Assembly (NCBI RefSeq): GCF_009192995.1
Contig: NZ_SDID01000017.1
Location: 1 to 56,350, forward strand
Length of the DNA stretch: 56,350 bases
Direction of reading: 5' to 3'
From: Sulfurimonas indica
GTDB taxonomy: Bacteria; Campylobacterota; Campylobacteria; Campylobacterales; Sulfurimonadaceae
The translations under genes and the position numbers were made by a program. Shown piece by piece: positions 30,900 through 39,551 of this stretch. Below the pieces are notes generated by a model. It had not been told where the DNA came from. It did not search any database and worked only from the letters and a program-made list of their open reading frames with translations. Every line of letters starts with the position of its first letter. The stretch's first letter is position 1.

Positions 30900-32306
30900 C
30901 TAGTATCTATATCTAAAATATACTCTTAAATCCTGTGCACTCTCAACTGGATCCAATCCATTTGCAACTGCTTCAGCCATTGTAAGCGGTGTACCGTTAT
31001 CACCAAAGAATCCATTTGATCCAGTGTAATCATAATCTAAATATGTATATCTGATTTGCATGGAAAACAGACTTTTTCCATCTTTTTTTATAATTGGCTG
31101 TGTCCAATATGCTTCATACGCATTCCCACGAGTTGCCATCTTTGAGCCTATCATTGTATCTTCACCATATGTAAATGGTCTCCAGTACTTTGAACCGTGG
31201 TTATACTCTAGTCCAAATTTTCCACCTGTAAGGTTTGGTACCTGTGCACCTATCCAGTATGAGTAACCGGATTCTTTATTAATACTTCCTAACATTGGTT
31301 GATTAGCATTTGGTATTGTTTGTGACCAAGCAACAGAAGCAAACAGTATAGTATCATCAAGGAAATCATTGATCATATCTCCAATGCCCTGTATTTGCGC
31401 AGACAAAGCAGCACCATCCATATTCCCAAATGTTCTAAGTGCTGGAGTCGTTAATGTTGAGTCAATTCCTGGGACATTAAAGCCACGATAGTATGTAGCC
31501 ATAGCACTATACTGTCCATCATCATAAATTTTTGCAAGCACACCTACTAGATCCATATTATCCAGTTTATCTGCACTTGTATCTGTAGCATAGTCTAAAC
31601 CTTGTGCATCAAATCTTGTTCTAGCATTTGTAAGACCACGACCCAAACAGAGTTTTAAGTACGAACCTGAGACATATTTATCGAGTTTGATACTGGCACT
31701 TAAACCATCAAACTCCATATTGATAATATGACCTTGTGGAGATTTTGCTTTATCATCATCACGCAGATTGATAAGATATCCATTTGTTGCAGGACGGCGA
31801 CCAACACTCAGTGTTGTTCCAAAACCACCAACAGTCGGAGTCCAAAGCCAGTATGCCTCTCTAACCTTTAGAGTATCATCTGTCAGTGTTTCATTGATAA
31901 CCCAGTCAAAGCCATCATAACCTTGACCTCTTCCATTTGTATCTGCACCAAAAGCCTTATTAAAAGCAAGCTGACCTTTAAATATCATATCTTTTGTCGG
32001 CTGATATCCCATACCTAACCACAAACGATTTGAAAAAAGTGCATCATTTGTATAAGTTTTTGTAGCTGTTTTATAACTGATATAGTCATATGCTGTTCTA
32101 AAGTCTATATCAAACTTGATATTATCAAAAGCATCATGTGCTCTTACTTTTGCTAAAGATTTTTTTGTGCGTTTTTGTTGATTTTCCAGTTTTGCGACTT
32201 TTTTATTCAATGCATCTATCTCAGCCTTTAAATCTGCAATATCATCTGCGAATGTACTAGATGCAAGCCCACCGATTACGGCAAGTGACAATAAAATTTT
32301 CTTCAT
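30900..32306 (-). CDS. DUF3373-type outer-membrane beta-barrel protein
   Basis: 468 residues: signal peptide (MKKILLSLAVIGGLASSTFA), a short coiled coil (DIADLKAEIDALNKKVAKLE) like the trimerisation stalk of porins, and many amphipathic strands rich in Tyr, Gly and Asp. It ends in the outer-membrane signature (LRVYFRYRY, final aromatic). The family is typical of Campylobacterota. Placed directly before sqr, it may let sulfur compounds or polysulfide reach the periplasm, or bind sulfur surfaces; that is inference. Confidence 0.85.
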   Translation of the reverse strand: MKKILLSLAVIGGLASSTFADDIADLKAEIDALNKKVAKLENQQKRTKKSLAKVRAHDAFDNIKFDIDFRTAYDYISYKTATKTYTNDALFSNRLWLGMGYQPTKDMIFKGQLAFNKAFGADTNGRGQGYDGFDWVINETLTDDTLKVREAYWLWTPTVGGFGTTLSVGRRPATNGYLINLRDDDKAKSPQGHIINMEFDGLSASIKLDKYVSGSYLKLCLGRGLTNARTRFDAQGLDYATDTSADKLDNMDLVGVLAKIYDDGQYSAMATYYRGFNVPGIDSTLTTPALRTFGNMDGAALSAQIQGIGDMINDFLDDTILFASVAWSQTIPNANQPMLGSINKESGYSYWIGAQVPNLTGGKFGLEYNHGSKYWRPFTYGEDTMIGSKMATRGNAYEAYWTQPIIKKDGKSLFSMQIRYTYLDYDYTGSNGFFGDNGTPLTMAEAVANGLDPVESAQDLRVYFRYRY

Positions 32307-32380
32307 ATGTTTTCCTTGAGTGAAAGCTTATAATTATTTAGTTTTGTAGAGTACACTCTCTTACGAGTGTACTGTTTTAC

Positions 32381-32716
32381 TTAGCAAGAAGGGATGTTTC
32401 CACTATCGCTTGCGAAATCATGCACGAAGTCATATAAATGTGTTGAGAATTTTTTCTTGAATTTTGCGCTCTCAAAAAAGTCAGCTCCAGCCGGACATGC
32501 TTCAGTCATCACTTTTCCAAGTTCACCATTTTCTTTTGCCTCTGCCCACTCATCTTGTGTATGTTTTGCTGCAAACACTGCTCCAGAAAAACCACAAACA
32601 TTCTTGAGTTTTTTCTGATAGATTCTCTTTCCTTTATCTGCATCTGCACTTGCAGTTGTTGCAATTAAACCAAAACCTAATATTGCTGCGAAAGCTACTT
32701 TTTTAACTGTTGTCAT
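32381..32716 (-). CDS. Periplasmic cytochrome c-like protein lacking a heme motif
   Basis: 111 residues with a signal peptide (FAAILGFGLIATTASA). The mature start DADKGKRIYQKKLKNVCGFSG has the shape of a class I cytochrome c helix (GkriYqkkC), but the site where CxxCH is expected reads CGFSG. The other cysteines are in EACPAGADF and at the C-terminal IPSC. Homologues in the phylum have, as far as I recall, been labelled cytochrome c. Three cysteines could instead handle sulfur or bind a metal. It heads the porin-Sqr cluster. Confidence 0.75.
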   Translation of the reverse strand: MTTVKKVAFAAILGFGLIATTASADADKGKRIYQKKLKNVCGFSGAVFAAKHTQDEWAEAKENGELGKVMTEACPAGADFFESAKFKKKFSTHLYDFVHDFASDSGNIPSC

Positions 32717-32751
32717 TTCATTTCCTTATATTATGATATTAATAAGTAGCT

Positions 32752-32757
32752 ATTATA
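32752..32757 (-). promoter_or_regulatory. -10 box for the cytochrome-like/porin/Sqr cluster
   Basis: TATGTATAATAGC on the minus strand, 35 bases upstream of the first ATG of the cluster. Confidence 0.45.
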
Positions 32758-32846
32758 CATATTTAAACTTTAAGATAATATAAACTTAAAATATTTATAA
32801 ACAGTATTTATAGATTATATTTGGAGATTTTAATTTTGGAAGAGAC

Positions 32847-32865
32847 AGAGAGTCTTTAACTCTCT
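32847..32865 (-). terminator. Hairpin downstream of ridA, no T-run
   Basis: AGAGAGT and ACTCTCT form a 7-bp stem with a five-base loop in the 187-base gap between ridA and the cytochrome-like gene. No U-tract follows on either strand, so termination is doubtful. A TATAAT on the minus strand at 32887-32892 could start a short leader or RNA through it. Confidence 0.2.
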
Positions 32866-32903
32866 CTCATAGTGTTTTGAAGGGGTATTATAGTATTGTT
32901 TGT

Positions 32904-33284
32904 TTATTTGATGAGTGCTACTGCATCAATCTCTACAAGAGCATTTTTAGGTAAAGTTTTTACAGCCACAGTTGAGCGGGCCGGTTTATGATCTTTAAAA
33001 AAACTTTCATAAATTTCGTTAATTGTTACAAAATCATCCATATCTGCAATAAAAATAGTTGTTTTTATTACATTATCTAAAGAAGAGTCTGCTGCTTCTA
33101 AAACCTCACGTAGATTGCTTAAAACCTGTCTAGCCTGTGTTGCAACATCTGCACTTAAAAGTTCATCACTTCCATTTGGAAGGAGTGCTATCTGACCTGA
33201 AGTATAGACCATACCATTTACTACTGTTGCTTGAGAGTATGGTCCTATGGCAGACGGGGCTTTTTGGGTTTGTACAAATTTCAT
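32904..33284 (-). CDS. ridA: RidA enamine/imine deaminase
   Basis: Detoxifies reactive 2-aminoacrylate and related enamines. 126 residues with the YjgF/UK114 motifs APSAIGPYSQATVVNGMVYT, SGQIALLP and the C-terminal ARSTVAVKTLPKNALVEIDA with the conserved active-site arginine. It overlaps the thioredoxin-like gene by four bases (ATGA). Confidence 0.95.
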   Translation of the reverse strand: MKFVQTQKAPSAIGPYSQATVVNGMVYTSGQIALLPNGSDELLSADVATQARQVLSNLREVLEAADSSLDNVIKTTIFIADMDDFVTINEIYESFFKDHKPARSTVAVKTLPKNALVEIDAVALIK

Positions 33285-33691
33285 TTTTTCTCCTTTGTCA
33301 TTGTGAATTTTTCTTGTGCATTATCCATAAATGATTCAAAAGTATCTACTTTTCTGTATCCTAGACTGTTATATAAAATATTTCCTTTACTATCAGTAAA
33401 GTAGTGTCTAGGTACAGGTGCAGTAGCAAATTTTTGAGGTACATCATCAAATTCACGCACAAGATGAACAGGAACAAACTCTTTTTTTAGTCTCTTTTTG
33501 ACATTCTCATCTTGCAATGTTGTCTTCTCAAACTTATCACACCAGCCACATGTAGATGATGATATGAAAATATAGATAAGTTTATTCTCTTTCTTTGCTT
33601 TTTCCATTGCTACATTGTAGTTATCTAACCACTGCAGCTCAGTTGCCATAAGCGTTACTGCCAATAATATCATTGATACTATATATCTCAT
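33281..33691 (-). CDS. Periplasmic thioredoxin-fold protein (SoxW/DUF255-like)
   Basis: Signal peptide (MRYIVSMILLAVTLMATE) then a thioredoxin fold with the active site TCGWCDKFE (C48, C51) and the cis-proline region ATAPVPRHYFTDSKG, although the proline placement is unusual. 136 residues. The start ATG at 33691 overlaps the dapE stop (TAATG) and has GGGAG six bases upstream; an earlier in-frame codon would start inside dapE without a ribosome site. It may reduce disulfides in periplasmic sulfur-oxidising or cytochrome proteins. Confidence 0.82.
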   Translation of the reverse strand: MRYIVSMILLAVTLMATELQWLDNYNVAMEKAKKENKLIYIFISSSTCGWCDKFEKTTLQDENVKKRLKKEFVPVHLVREFDDVPQKFATAPVPRHYFTDSKGNILYNSLGYRKVDTFESFMDNAQEKFTMTKEKK

Positions 33692-34791
33692 TACTTCTCC
33701 CAAATCTCAATTAAAGTTTTAAAGACTCTGTACAAATCTTCTACCTCCTTTTTTGTTGTTCGCTCATTGACTGAATGAATCGTATCATTTTTAACACCAA
33801 ACTCGATAACATCAACACCCATTGGAGCGATAAATCTTGCATCACTTGTACCCCCGGCTGTTGAGTGTTTTGGTTTTATACCCGTTACTCTCTCTATGGC
33901 CTCATCTATTTTACGTACAAGTTTTGTATTGGTATCGGTCTGGAACGGATACGAACCCTGCGTGAGACGCAGTTCATAATCCAATCCCTCCAGGTGTTTT
34001 TGTACAAACATTGTAATCTCTTTTTGTGTAATGTTTGTGTTATTTCGAACATTGAACATCATTTTGAGTTCATTTGGTGTCACATTGGTCACTTCCATTC
34101 CCGAACGGATGTCGGTAATGACAAACTTTGAAGGCGCAAAGGCTTCATCGCCATCATCCAAATCAACACCTGCCATCTCAGAGAGCGGCTTTGCAATCTG
34201 ATGGATAGGGTTAATGGCTTTTTCGGGATAAGCAGCATGGCCTTGCTTGCCTTTTAGTGTCAAGTATCCATTGATAGAGCCACGACGTCCAACTTTTATG
34301 GCATCACCAAATATCTCTTCACAGGTTGGCTCAGCAACAACACAGACATCAGGAAGCATATCATGCTCACGCAGATACTCTAGCACCTTTACAGTACCGT
34401 TGATTGCTTCTCCCTCTTCATCAGAAGTAAGCAGCAATGAAAGTGTTCCTTGAAAGTTCTCTGCCTCTTTGACAGCCTGCACAAATGCAGCAACGCCGCT
34501 TTTCATATCCTGTGTCCCACGACCGTAGATATACTCACCTTCCTCTACAGCTTCATAAGGGTCATACTTCCATCCACTACCAGCGGGAACTACATCCACA
34601 TGTCCGGCAAAACAGAGATGTTCTCCTTCTCCAAACTTTTTATAGATAAAAAGGTTCTTCACATCCTCTACATCTACTCGTACAGCCTCAAAATCTTCTA
34701 AATATTCACTGATAAAATCCAGTAATCCTCCATCTTCAGGAGTCTCACTCTTTGTAGAGACCAGTTTTTTAAAAAGCTCTAATACTTCCAC
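33691..34791 (-). CDS. dapE: Succinyl-diaminopimelate desuccinylase
   Basis: Zinc M20 peptidase-family enzyme of the lysine/meso-diaminopimelate route. Metal and catalytic residues are seen in CFAGHVDVVPAG, YGRGTQDMKSG, TSDEEGEAINGT and HSVNERTTKKEVEDL, and the dimerisation domain in the middle. 366 residues. Translation starts at GTG 34791, three bases after the lipoprotein gene. Confidence 0.95.
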   Translation of the reverse strand: MEVLELFKKLVSTKSETPEDGGLLDFISEYLEDFEAVRVDVEDVKNLFIYKKFGEGEHLCFAGHVDVVPAGSGWKYDPYEAVEEGEYIYGRGTQDMKSGVAAFVQAVKEAENFQGTLSLLLTSDEEGEAINGTVKVLEYLREHDMLPDVCVVAEPTCEEIFGDAIKVGRRGSINGYLTLKGKQGHAAYPEKAINPIHQIAKPLSEMAGVDLDDGDEAFAPSKFVITDIRSGMEVTNVTPNELKMMFNVRNNTNITQKEITMFVQKHLEGLDYELRLTQGSYPFQTDTNTKLVRKIDEAIERVTGIKPKHSTAGGTSDARFIAPMGVDVIEFGVKNDTIHSVNERTTKKEVEDLYRVFKTLIEIWEK

Positions 34792-34794
34792 GAA

Positions 34795-35139
34795 CTATTT
34801 TCCAGGGTTCTCATAAAAAACATAAGGTGTAGAGTAGTTACTTACTTCAAAATAGAGTTTTTTCTCACCCTCATCTACCTTGTAGTTAAAGTTTGTATCC
34901 AAATATCCGTAACCATATCTATAGTTTCTTGGTGTTGTACCATCTGTAGCGATAGCTGTTGAGAGTTTATCAATATTTATGAATCTCTGCACAAGCTTCC
35001 CACCCATATAGATATCAAGAACCCCGTGAGTACCTGTCCAGTTTTGGATGCTGCGTCCTAGTTTGTTCTGTGTCTCTTGTGTACATGCAGTAAAAAACAG
35101 TGCCACTGCAACGAGTGTAATTAAAAACAGTTTATGCAT
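34795..35139 (-). CDS. Small lipoprotein of unknown function
   Basis: Signal peptide with lipobox ([16 protein letters not shown]) and an acylated cysteine at about residue 19, then about 95 residues without recognisable domain. [18 protein letters not shown] and [20 protein letters not shown] suggest a small beta-rich periplasmic domain. The ATG at 35139 is preferred: GGAG lies six bases upstream, while the earlier ATG overlaps that site. It overlaps trpC by eight bases and lies just before dapE. Confidence 0.75.
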   Translation of the reverse strand: MHKLFLITLVAVALFFTACTQETQNKLGRSIQNWTGTHGVLDIYMGGKLVQRFINIDKLSTAIATDGTTPRNYRYGYGYLDTNFNYKVDEGEKKLYFEVSNYSTPYVFYENPGK

Positions 35140-35929
35140 TCTCTTCTCCATATTTTAATTTTTTCAGTGCTGCTTCTTCATCTTCTTGACGCATTAACGA
35201 TTCACCGACCAAGAAAGCATCCACACCTGCTTTACTCAGATCTTCCAACTGTCCATGCTCATAAATACCACTCTCAGCAACGATGATTTTACCATTTGGA
35301 ATAAGCGGAATCAGTTTGTAAGAGAGCTCCATATCCATCTCAAAAGTCTGTAGATTTCTATGGTTGATTCCAATAATATCACTTCCTGCATAAATGGCTT
35401 TTACAAGGTCAGCCTTATCATGCACCTCAACAAGTGCTTCCATACCAAGGTGTCTTGCATAGTTGAGTAGATCTTTAAGCTCTTTTTTTGAAAGTGCCGC
35501 TGCAATAAGAAGGATAAAGTCAGCTCCAAAGACCAAAGCCTCTAAAATTTGATACTTTGAGACGATAAAATCTTTTCGAAGAAGCGGAATACCAACATAA
35601 CGGCGAATACCTGCCAAATATTCTAGATTTCCCTGAAAGAAGTGAGGCTCAGTCAGTACCGAAATCGCACTTGCTCCTCCTCGCTCATATGCCTGAGCAA
35701 TAGCGAGTGGGTCAAAATCTTCACGAATTACACCTTTTGAAGGTGAAGCTTTTTTAACTTCTGAGATAATTCTGTACGGGTCTTCTTCAGTCGCTGTTAA
35801 ATATGGAAAAACATCACGCGGCTGTCTTGCGTTAAATGCAAGTGAGCGTCCTAACCAGTCAAGTGAGAACTCTTTTTCTCTTTTTTCCAAGTCCTCTTTT
35901 GTTTTTTTAATAATATCATCTAAAATCAT
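35132..35929 (-). CDS. trpC: Indole-3-glycerol-phosphate synthase
   Basis: Fourth step of tryptophan synthesis. The TIM barrel shows [20 protein letters not shown] with the catalytic lysine, [44 protein letters not shown] and [13 protein letters not shown]. 265 residues, single function (no TrpF fusion). It overlaps the TPR lipoprotein gene by four bases (ATGA); no other trp gene is near. Confidence 0.97.
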   Translation of the reverse strand: MILDDIIKKTKEDLEKREKEFSLDWLGRSLAFNARQPRDVFPYLTATEEDPYRIISEVKKASPSKGVIREDFDPLAIAQAYERGGASAISVLTEPHFFQGNLEYLAGIRRYVGIPLLRKDFIVSKYQILEALVFGADFILLIAAALSKKELKDLLNYARHLGMEALVEVHDKADLVKAIYAGSDIIGINHRNLQTFEMDMELSYKLIPLIPNGKIIVAESGIYEHGQLEDLSKAGVDAFLVGESLMRQEDEEAALKKLKYGEENA

Positions 35930-37203
35930 TTTTTCTTTCTTGCCCTTCTTAATTTTTTAATGCACTTGTTGATTTTTTTCAAATGTTCTCTAACCTCGGG
36001 TTCATCTCCCCCTTCTAGTTTGACAACTTTTAACATGATTTTTTTAGCTTTATAGCATTTCCCAAGCTTGTAATATCCCCACGCTAGTGAGTCTAAATAG
36101 TATGCGGAATTCGGTTGTTTTTTCAAAACCTCACGGATATAACTCATACCTTTTTGAACATTGACATCATGATCTATCAGAATATATCCAAGATAGTTCA
36201 TGTAAAGTGAATCTTTATTGTATTTTACAACATTTTCAAGATTTGCTATTACATTGTAAAGAACTTTTTTAGGAACTTTCCCTCTGTAACTCTCATATTT
36301 GTAAATGGCACTCTGTCCCAAGTATGCATAATCACTGTTCTCTTTATAGAGTTTAAATGCCAGCTTACTTGCTTTTTTCCAGTTTTTTCCAGAGACATAA
36401 AGCTGAAGTAAAAGCTCATCATCGATATGGTTCTCTTCTAAGAAATTCATCAGTTTCACATACTCTCGTTTATAGGAGTATATCTGAATGATTTTTTGCG
36501 CTATATCCTCACTCTTTTCTTTTGCATAGAGTCTTTTATAGACAGAAAGCAATCCCTCTATGTTGTTATCATGACTGTAAAAACTGACAAGTCTGTTACA
36601 AATAAGCTTGGAACATCCATGAATTCTTGCGTGAGACTCCAGCTCTGCAATCGCCTCTTTTTTTCTGTGCAGATTGACATAAAGAATGATGGAAATTTTA
36701 TCAAGTATCTCTTCATTATACTCTTTGATATAGGCACCTTCTAAATATTTTAGTGCCAAATCATAATCTTTGCTTTTTGTATAGACATCACTCACGAGCA
36801 AGTAATCTTTTGGTGCATGTGTATATTGTGCCAATGCAATGGAGACTTTTTTTGCTTCTTGAAGTCTGTTTGACTCTAACAATGCAACAGTTTTTAGTCT
36901 CACCAGTTCTGTATCTTCAAAAGAACCATCTGTGAGATTATCAACAGTTTTTACAACATCAGCATACTCTTTTAATACAATCTTATCTTGCAAATATCTG
37001 TAAAGGTACTCTTTTTTCGATGATTTTTCATAAAGTTCTCCAAAAAGTCTTGCAGCACTTTTATAATCACCTACCTGCTCTGCACGCAATGCAAATACTA
37101 TGTACGTATCTTCTACATCAAAAGCCTTCTCATGTGGTTTGATACTCTTTTGAGAACAGGCTGATAAAAGCAGTAAAAGCGATATCAGAAAAACTCTAAG
37201 CAT
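35926..37203 (-). CDS. TPR-repeat lipoprotein
   Basis: Signal peptide with lipobox ([14 protein letters not shown]) and then an all-helical protein of 425 residues. Repeats of TPR type run through it, for example [34 protein letters not shown] and [18 protein letters not shown] near the C-terminus, which ends in a very basic tail. The frame is open 45 codons further upstream, but this is a shadow of the YkgJ-type gene; ATG 37203 overlaps that stop (ATGCTTAG) and gives a proper lipoprotein signal. It is likely an envelope scaffold; the partner is unknown. Confidence 0.85.
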   Translation of the reverse strand: MLRVFLISLLLLLSACSQKSIKPHEKAFDVEDTYIVFALRAEQVGDYKSAARLFGELYEKSSKKEYLYRYLQDKIVLKEYADVVKTVDNLTDGSFEDTELVRLKTVALLESNRLQEAKKVSIALAQYTHAPKDYLLVSDVYTKSKDYDLALKYLEGAYIKEYNEEILDKISIILYVNLHRKKEAIAELESHARIHGCSKLICNRLVSFYSHDNNIEGLLSVYKRLYAKEKSEDIAQKIIQIYSYKREYVKLMNFLEENHIDDELLLQLYVSGKNWKKASKLAFKLYKENSDYAYLGQSAIYKYESYRGKVPKKVLYNVIANLENVVKYNKDSLYMNYLGYILIDHDVNVQKGMSYIREVLKKQPNSAYYLDSLAWGYYKLGKCYKAKKIMLKVVKLEGGDEPEVREHLKKINKCIKKLRRARKKK

Positions 37204-37573
37204 CAATAATCCCCGGACACTCGGCTTTAAGTTCATCAACATGTGTTTTGAAATAGTCCCAAAAAGGAAAAGTTTTACACTGATTTGGTCGTGCCATATA
37301 TATTTTACATCCATTGGACTCTCTGTCATAAAAGACACACTCGTAAGAGTCTTCGATTTTGTTTTCTTTGAGTGAATATTTGTACCCGTTTTTGAAGAGA
37401 TATTTTACTCCAAAATCATTAACATCCATATCTAAAAGCTCTGCAATAGCAAATATCTCTGCTTTTGTGACATAAATGTAACCACTCTCACCCGTACAGC
37501 AGCGCCCTTCACAACTAGCACATGCATCAGAATTAAAAGCATAAGGATAGCCCTCTTTTTTTACAATTGACAT
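37196..37573 (-). CDS. YkgJ-type cysteine-cluster protein
   Basis: 125 residues with eight cysteines in the CxCCTG/zinc-or-iron-sulfur pattern: CASCEGRCCTGESG near the start, then YECVFYD, GCKIYMARPNQCKTFPFW and ECPGI. This is the YkgJ/UPF0153 pattern (CxxxC ... RPxxCxxFPF). The role of the family is unsettled, with metal or cluster binding likely. It overlaps the methyltransferase gene by 13 bases. Confidence 0.88.
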   Translation of the reverse strand: MSIVKKEGYPYAFNSDACASCEGRCCTGESGYIYVTKAEIFAIAELLDMDVNDFGVKYLFKNGYKYSLKENKIEDSYECVFYDRESNGCKIYMARPNQCKTFPFWDYFKTHVDELKAECPGIIDA

Positions 37574-38256
37574 TTGATACTCTCTGTTTTAGCTTTTGCA
37601 TAAATTTTTTGCACCTCTTGCGTGAGGTCATTGCCATCAAAATGGATCAAAGGCGGATGTACTTTTACCATTGCCTTAGAACCGTTTCTTGCATGAATCA
37701 TTACCAACGAAGCAGTTCTGTCTATCTTTGGATGCACAAAGCGTACATCCACAAGACGCATTTTTACTCTATCTAATGCTGCAGAAATAAGACCAAACTG
37801 CGTTGCATCATAACAGAAGATAAAATGTGAATGCGGTTTTAAAAGCTGTGAAACCTTCTTAAAAAAAGCATCCATCGGCAACGATGAGTTATATCTAGCA
37901 TATGTGAGCATTGTATCTTTGGACTTTTGTACCCCATCAGGATAAAAAGGCGGATTCGAGATGATATAGTCATACTTTTGCTCAGTCTCAAAGGCCAAAA
38001 AATCTGCTTCGTACAATTTATAGTCAATACTATTTGCCTCTGCATTTTTTTTTGCATAAGCAGCCAAAACATCCTGCTTTTCAACAGCTTCAAGTTCTAC
38101 CTTTTTATTATCACGTGCGACTAAAAGTCCTACAATACCACAACCTGCACCAACATCAAGCACACTGCCTTTGGGAGAAAAACTGTTTATAAAGTCATAT
38201 AAAAATATGGAGTCACTATTGTAACAATAACCGGATTCGGGCTGATAAAGAAGCAT
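37561..38256 (-). CDS. TrmN6/YfiC-like N6-adenine tRNA methyltransferase
   Basis: SAM-dependent methyltransferase of 231 residues. Motif I is VLDVGAGCGIVGLLVA and the catalytic NPPF motif is YIISNPPFYPDG, the amino-methylating signature. The N-terminal YQPESGYCYNSDSIFLYDF resembles TrmN6, which methylates A37 of tRNA1-Val. The substrate is inferred. Its promoter overlaps the divergent kdsB promoter. Confidence 0.85.
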   Translation of the reverse strand: MLLYQPESGYCYNSDSIFLYDFINSFSPKGSVLDVGAGCGIVGLLVARDNKKVELEAVEKQDVLAAYAKKNAEANSIDYKLYEADFLAFETEQKYDYIISNPPFYPDGVQKSKDTMLTYARYNSSLPMDAFFKKVSQLLKPHSHFIFCYDATQFGLISAALDRVKMRLVDVRFVHPKIDRTASLVMIHARNGSKAMVKVHPPLIHFDGNDLTQEVQKIYAKAKTESIKCQL

Positions 38257-38275
38257 ATTTTGATAAAGCCTTTGA

Positions 38276-38281
38276 TATAAT
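38276..38281 (+). promoter_or_regulatory. -10 box for kdsB
   Basis: GATATAATT lies 33 bases before the kdsB ATG. It forms one half of the palindrome GATATAAT-6-ATTATATC shared with the divergent promoter. Confidence 0.45.
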
Positions 38282-38287
38282 TACGTT

Positions 38288-38293
38288 ATTATA
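38288..38293 (-). promoter_or_regulatory. -10 box for the TrmN6-like gene
   Basis: GATATAATAAC on the minus strand, 31 bases before the methyltransferase start. Its centre is 12 bases from that of the kdsB -10 box, so polymerase should not be able to occupy both. Confidence 0.4.
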
Positions 38294-38308
38294 TCTTAAA
38301 GGCTTTAA

Positions 38309-39025
38309 ATGATAATTATTCCTGCCCGTTTAGCATCATCCCGTTTTCCTCAAAAGGTTTTAGCAGACATCGGTGGTCTGCCTATGGTTGTTCGAACTGC
38401 AAAGAGAGTAGCACATCTTGATGATGTTGTGGTCGCTGCCGATGATGAAAAGATCATAGAAGTATGTCAAGCCCATGGCATAAAAGCGATGCTTACCTCA
38501 ACAACACATAAAAGCGGAACAGACCGTATTCATGAATGTGCTACTATTTTAGGGCTTGATGATGATGAGCTTATTATCAATGTTCAAGCCGATGAGCCTT
38601 TTATCGAGCCTGATGTTGTAGAATCTTTGATGAATAAACTACGTGAGCTTCAAAAAGAGAGTGCTGATTTTATCATGGGGAGTTGCTACAACTCTATCAA
38701 TGCTGAAGCTGCAGAGGATTCAAATCTTGTAAAAGTTGTTCTCAATGCAAAAGGCAATGCCATCTATTTCTCACGTGCTAAAATCCCACACAATCAAAGT
38801 GGAGAAGCAGTTTACTTTGGACATATCGGAATTTACGGATTTTCTAAAAAAAGTCTTAAAGAGTTCTGCTCATTAAATGATGCACCGATTGAAGATATTG
38901 AGAAGCTTGAACAACTGCGTGCAATCTATCATCAAAAAAACATTGCTATGGTAAAAGTGGCAAGTACTGGATTTGGAATCGATACAAAAGAGGATTTGGC
39001 AAGGGCCATTGAGATATTCTTATAA
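38309..39025 (+). CDS. kdsB: CMP-KDO synthetase
   Basis: Activates KDO (3-deoxy-manno-octulosonate) with CTP for lipopolysaccharide core synthesis. Motifs: IIPARLASSRFPQKVLADIGG, CTP-binding TSTTHKSGTDRI, NVQADEPFIEP and the metal-binding aspartate region GFGIDTKEDL. 238 residues. It is the only plus-strand gene between 8.6 and 39.5 kb. Confidence 0.97.
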   Translation: MIIIPARLASSRFPQKVLADIGGLPMVVRTAKRVAHLDDVVVAADDEKIIEVCQAHGIKAMLTSTTHKSGTDRIHECATILGLDDDELIINVQADEPFIEPDVVESLMNKLRELQKESADFIMGSCYNSINAEAAEDSNLVKVVLNAKGNAIYFSRAKIPHNQSGEAVYFGHIGIYGFSKKSLKEFCSLNDAPIEDIEKLEQLRAIYHQKNIAMVKVASTGFGIDTKEDLARAIEIFL

Positions 39026-39045
39026 AAATACTAAATTTTTGGCAT

Positions 39046-39081
39046 AAAAAAAGGGAGAAACACAAAAAGTGTTCCTCCCTT
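39046..39081 (-). terminator. Rho-independent terminator of rpsO
   Basis: Minus-strand stem AAGGGAG-G-AACAC / GTGTT-T-CTCCCTT with a TTTTT loop, one mismatch and a T7 run after it. It sits between the ends of kdsB and rpsO. Confidence 0.85.
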
Positions 39082-39106
39082 AAAAACATAAACTTCTACA
39101 AGTTTA

Positions 39107-39382
39107 CTAGATATTGTCGCGGATACCTAAATCATCAACAAGTTTAGTATAAGCCTCTTTGTTCGTTCTTTTGAAGTATTTCATTAAACGACGACGTTGT
39201 CCAACTAATTTAAGAAGTCCAAGACGTGAAGCGTGGTCTTTTTTGAAAACTTTTAAGTGTTCAGTAAGTTCTGAAATTCTTTCTGTTAAAAGTGCAATTT
39301 GAACTTCACTAGAACCAGTGTCATTCTCATTACGTCCGTATTTTGCGATAATCTCTTGTTTTTTCGCCGAATCTAAAGCCAT
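39107..39382 (-). CDS. rpsO: 30S ribosomal protein S15
   Basis: 91 residues with the fold-defining [40 protein letters not shown] and final LGIRDNI. Monocistronic: it has its own promoter (39446-39451) and a strong terminator. Confidence 0.98.
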   Translation of the reverse strand: MALDSAKKQEIIAKYGRNENDTGSSEVQIALLTERISELTEHLKVFKKDHASRLGLLKLVGQRRRLMKYFKRTNKEAYTKLVDDLGIRDNI

Positions 39383-39445
39383 AATAGCCTCCTGAATGGT
39401 ATAAATTTACTGCCCTTACACAAATGCAAAAGAAGTTGAAGCGGG

Positions 39446-39451
39446 ATTATA
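39446..39451 (-). promoter_or_regulatory. -10 box for rpsO
   Basis: TTTTGGTATAATCCC on the minus strand, 64 bases before the rpsO ATG, leaving a leader of about 57 bases where S15 autoregulation could act. Confidence 0.5.
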
Positions 39452-39511
39452 CCAAAATTATTCTTTAAGATTATTTATAATATTTCTATAGAGAGTTTTA
39501 ACTTTTTTGGC

Positions 39512-39517
39512 TATAAT
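39512..39517 (+). promoter_or_regulatory. -10 box for the Rrf2-flhA-DHH operon
   Basis: TTTTTTGGCTATAATAAG follows a T-rich tract and lies 35 bases before the Rrf2-family ATG. Confidence 0.5.
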
Positions 39518-39551
39518 AAGAGCAAAAATAATACTATAAAGATTTCAGACA

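Noticed and set aside
37204-37338. Upstream extension of the TPR lipoprotein into the YkgJ-type gene
   Set aside because: It would bury the lipoprotein signal 45 residues inside the protein. The ATG at 37203 gives a proper signal and overlaps the previous stop as is usual here.
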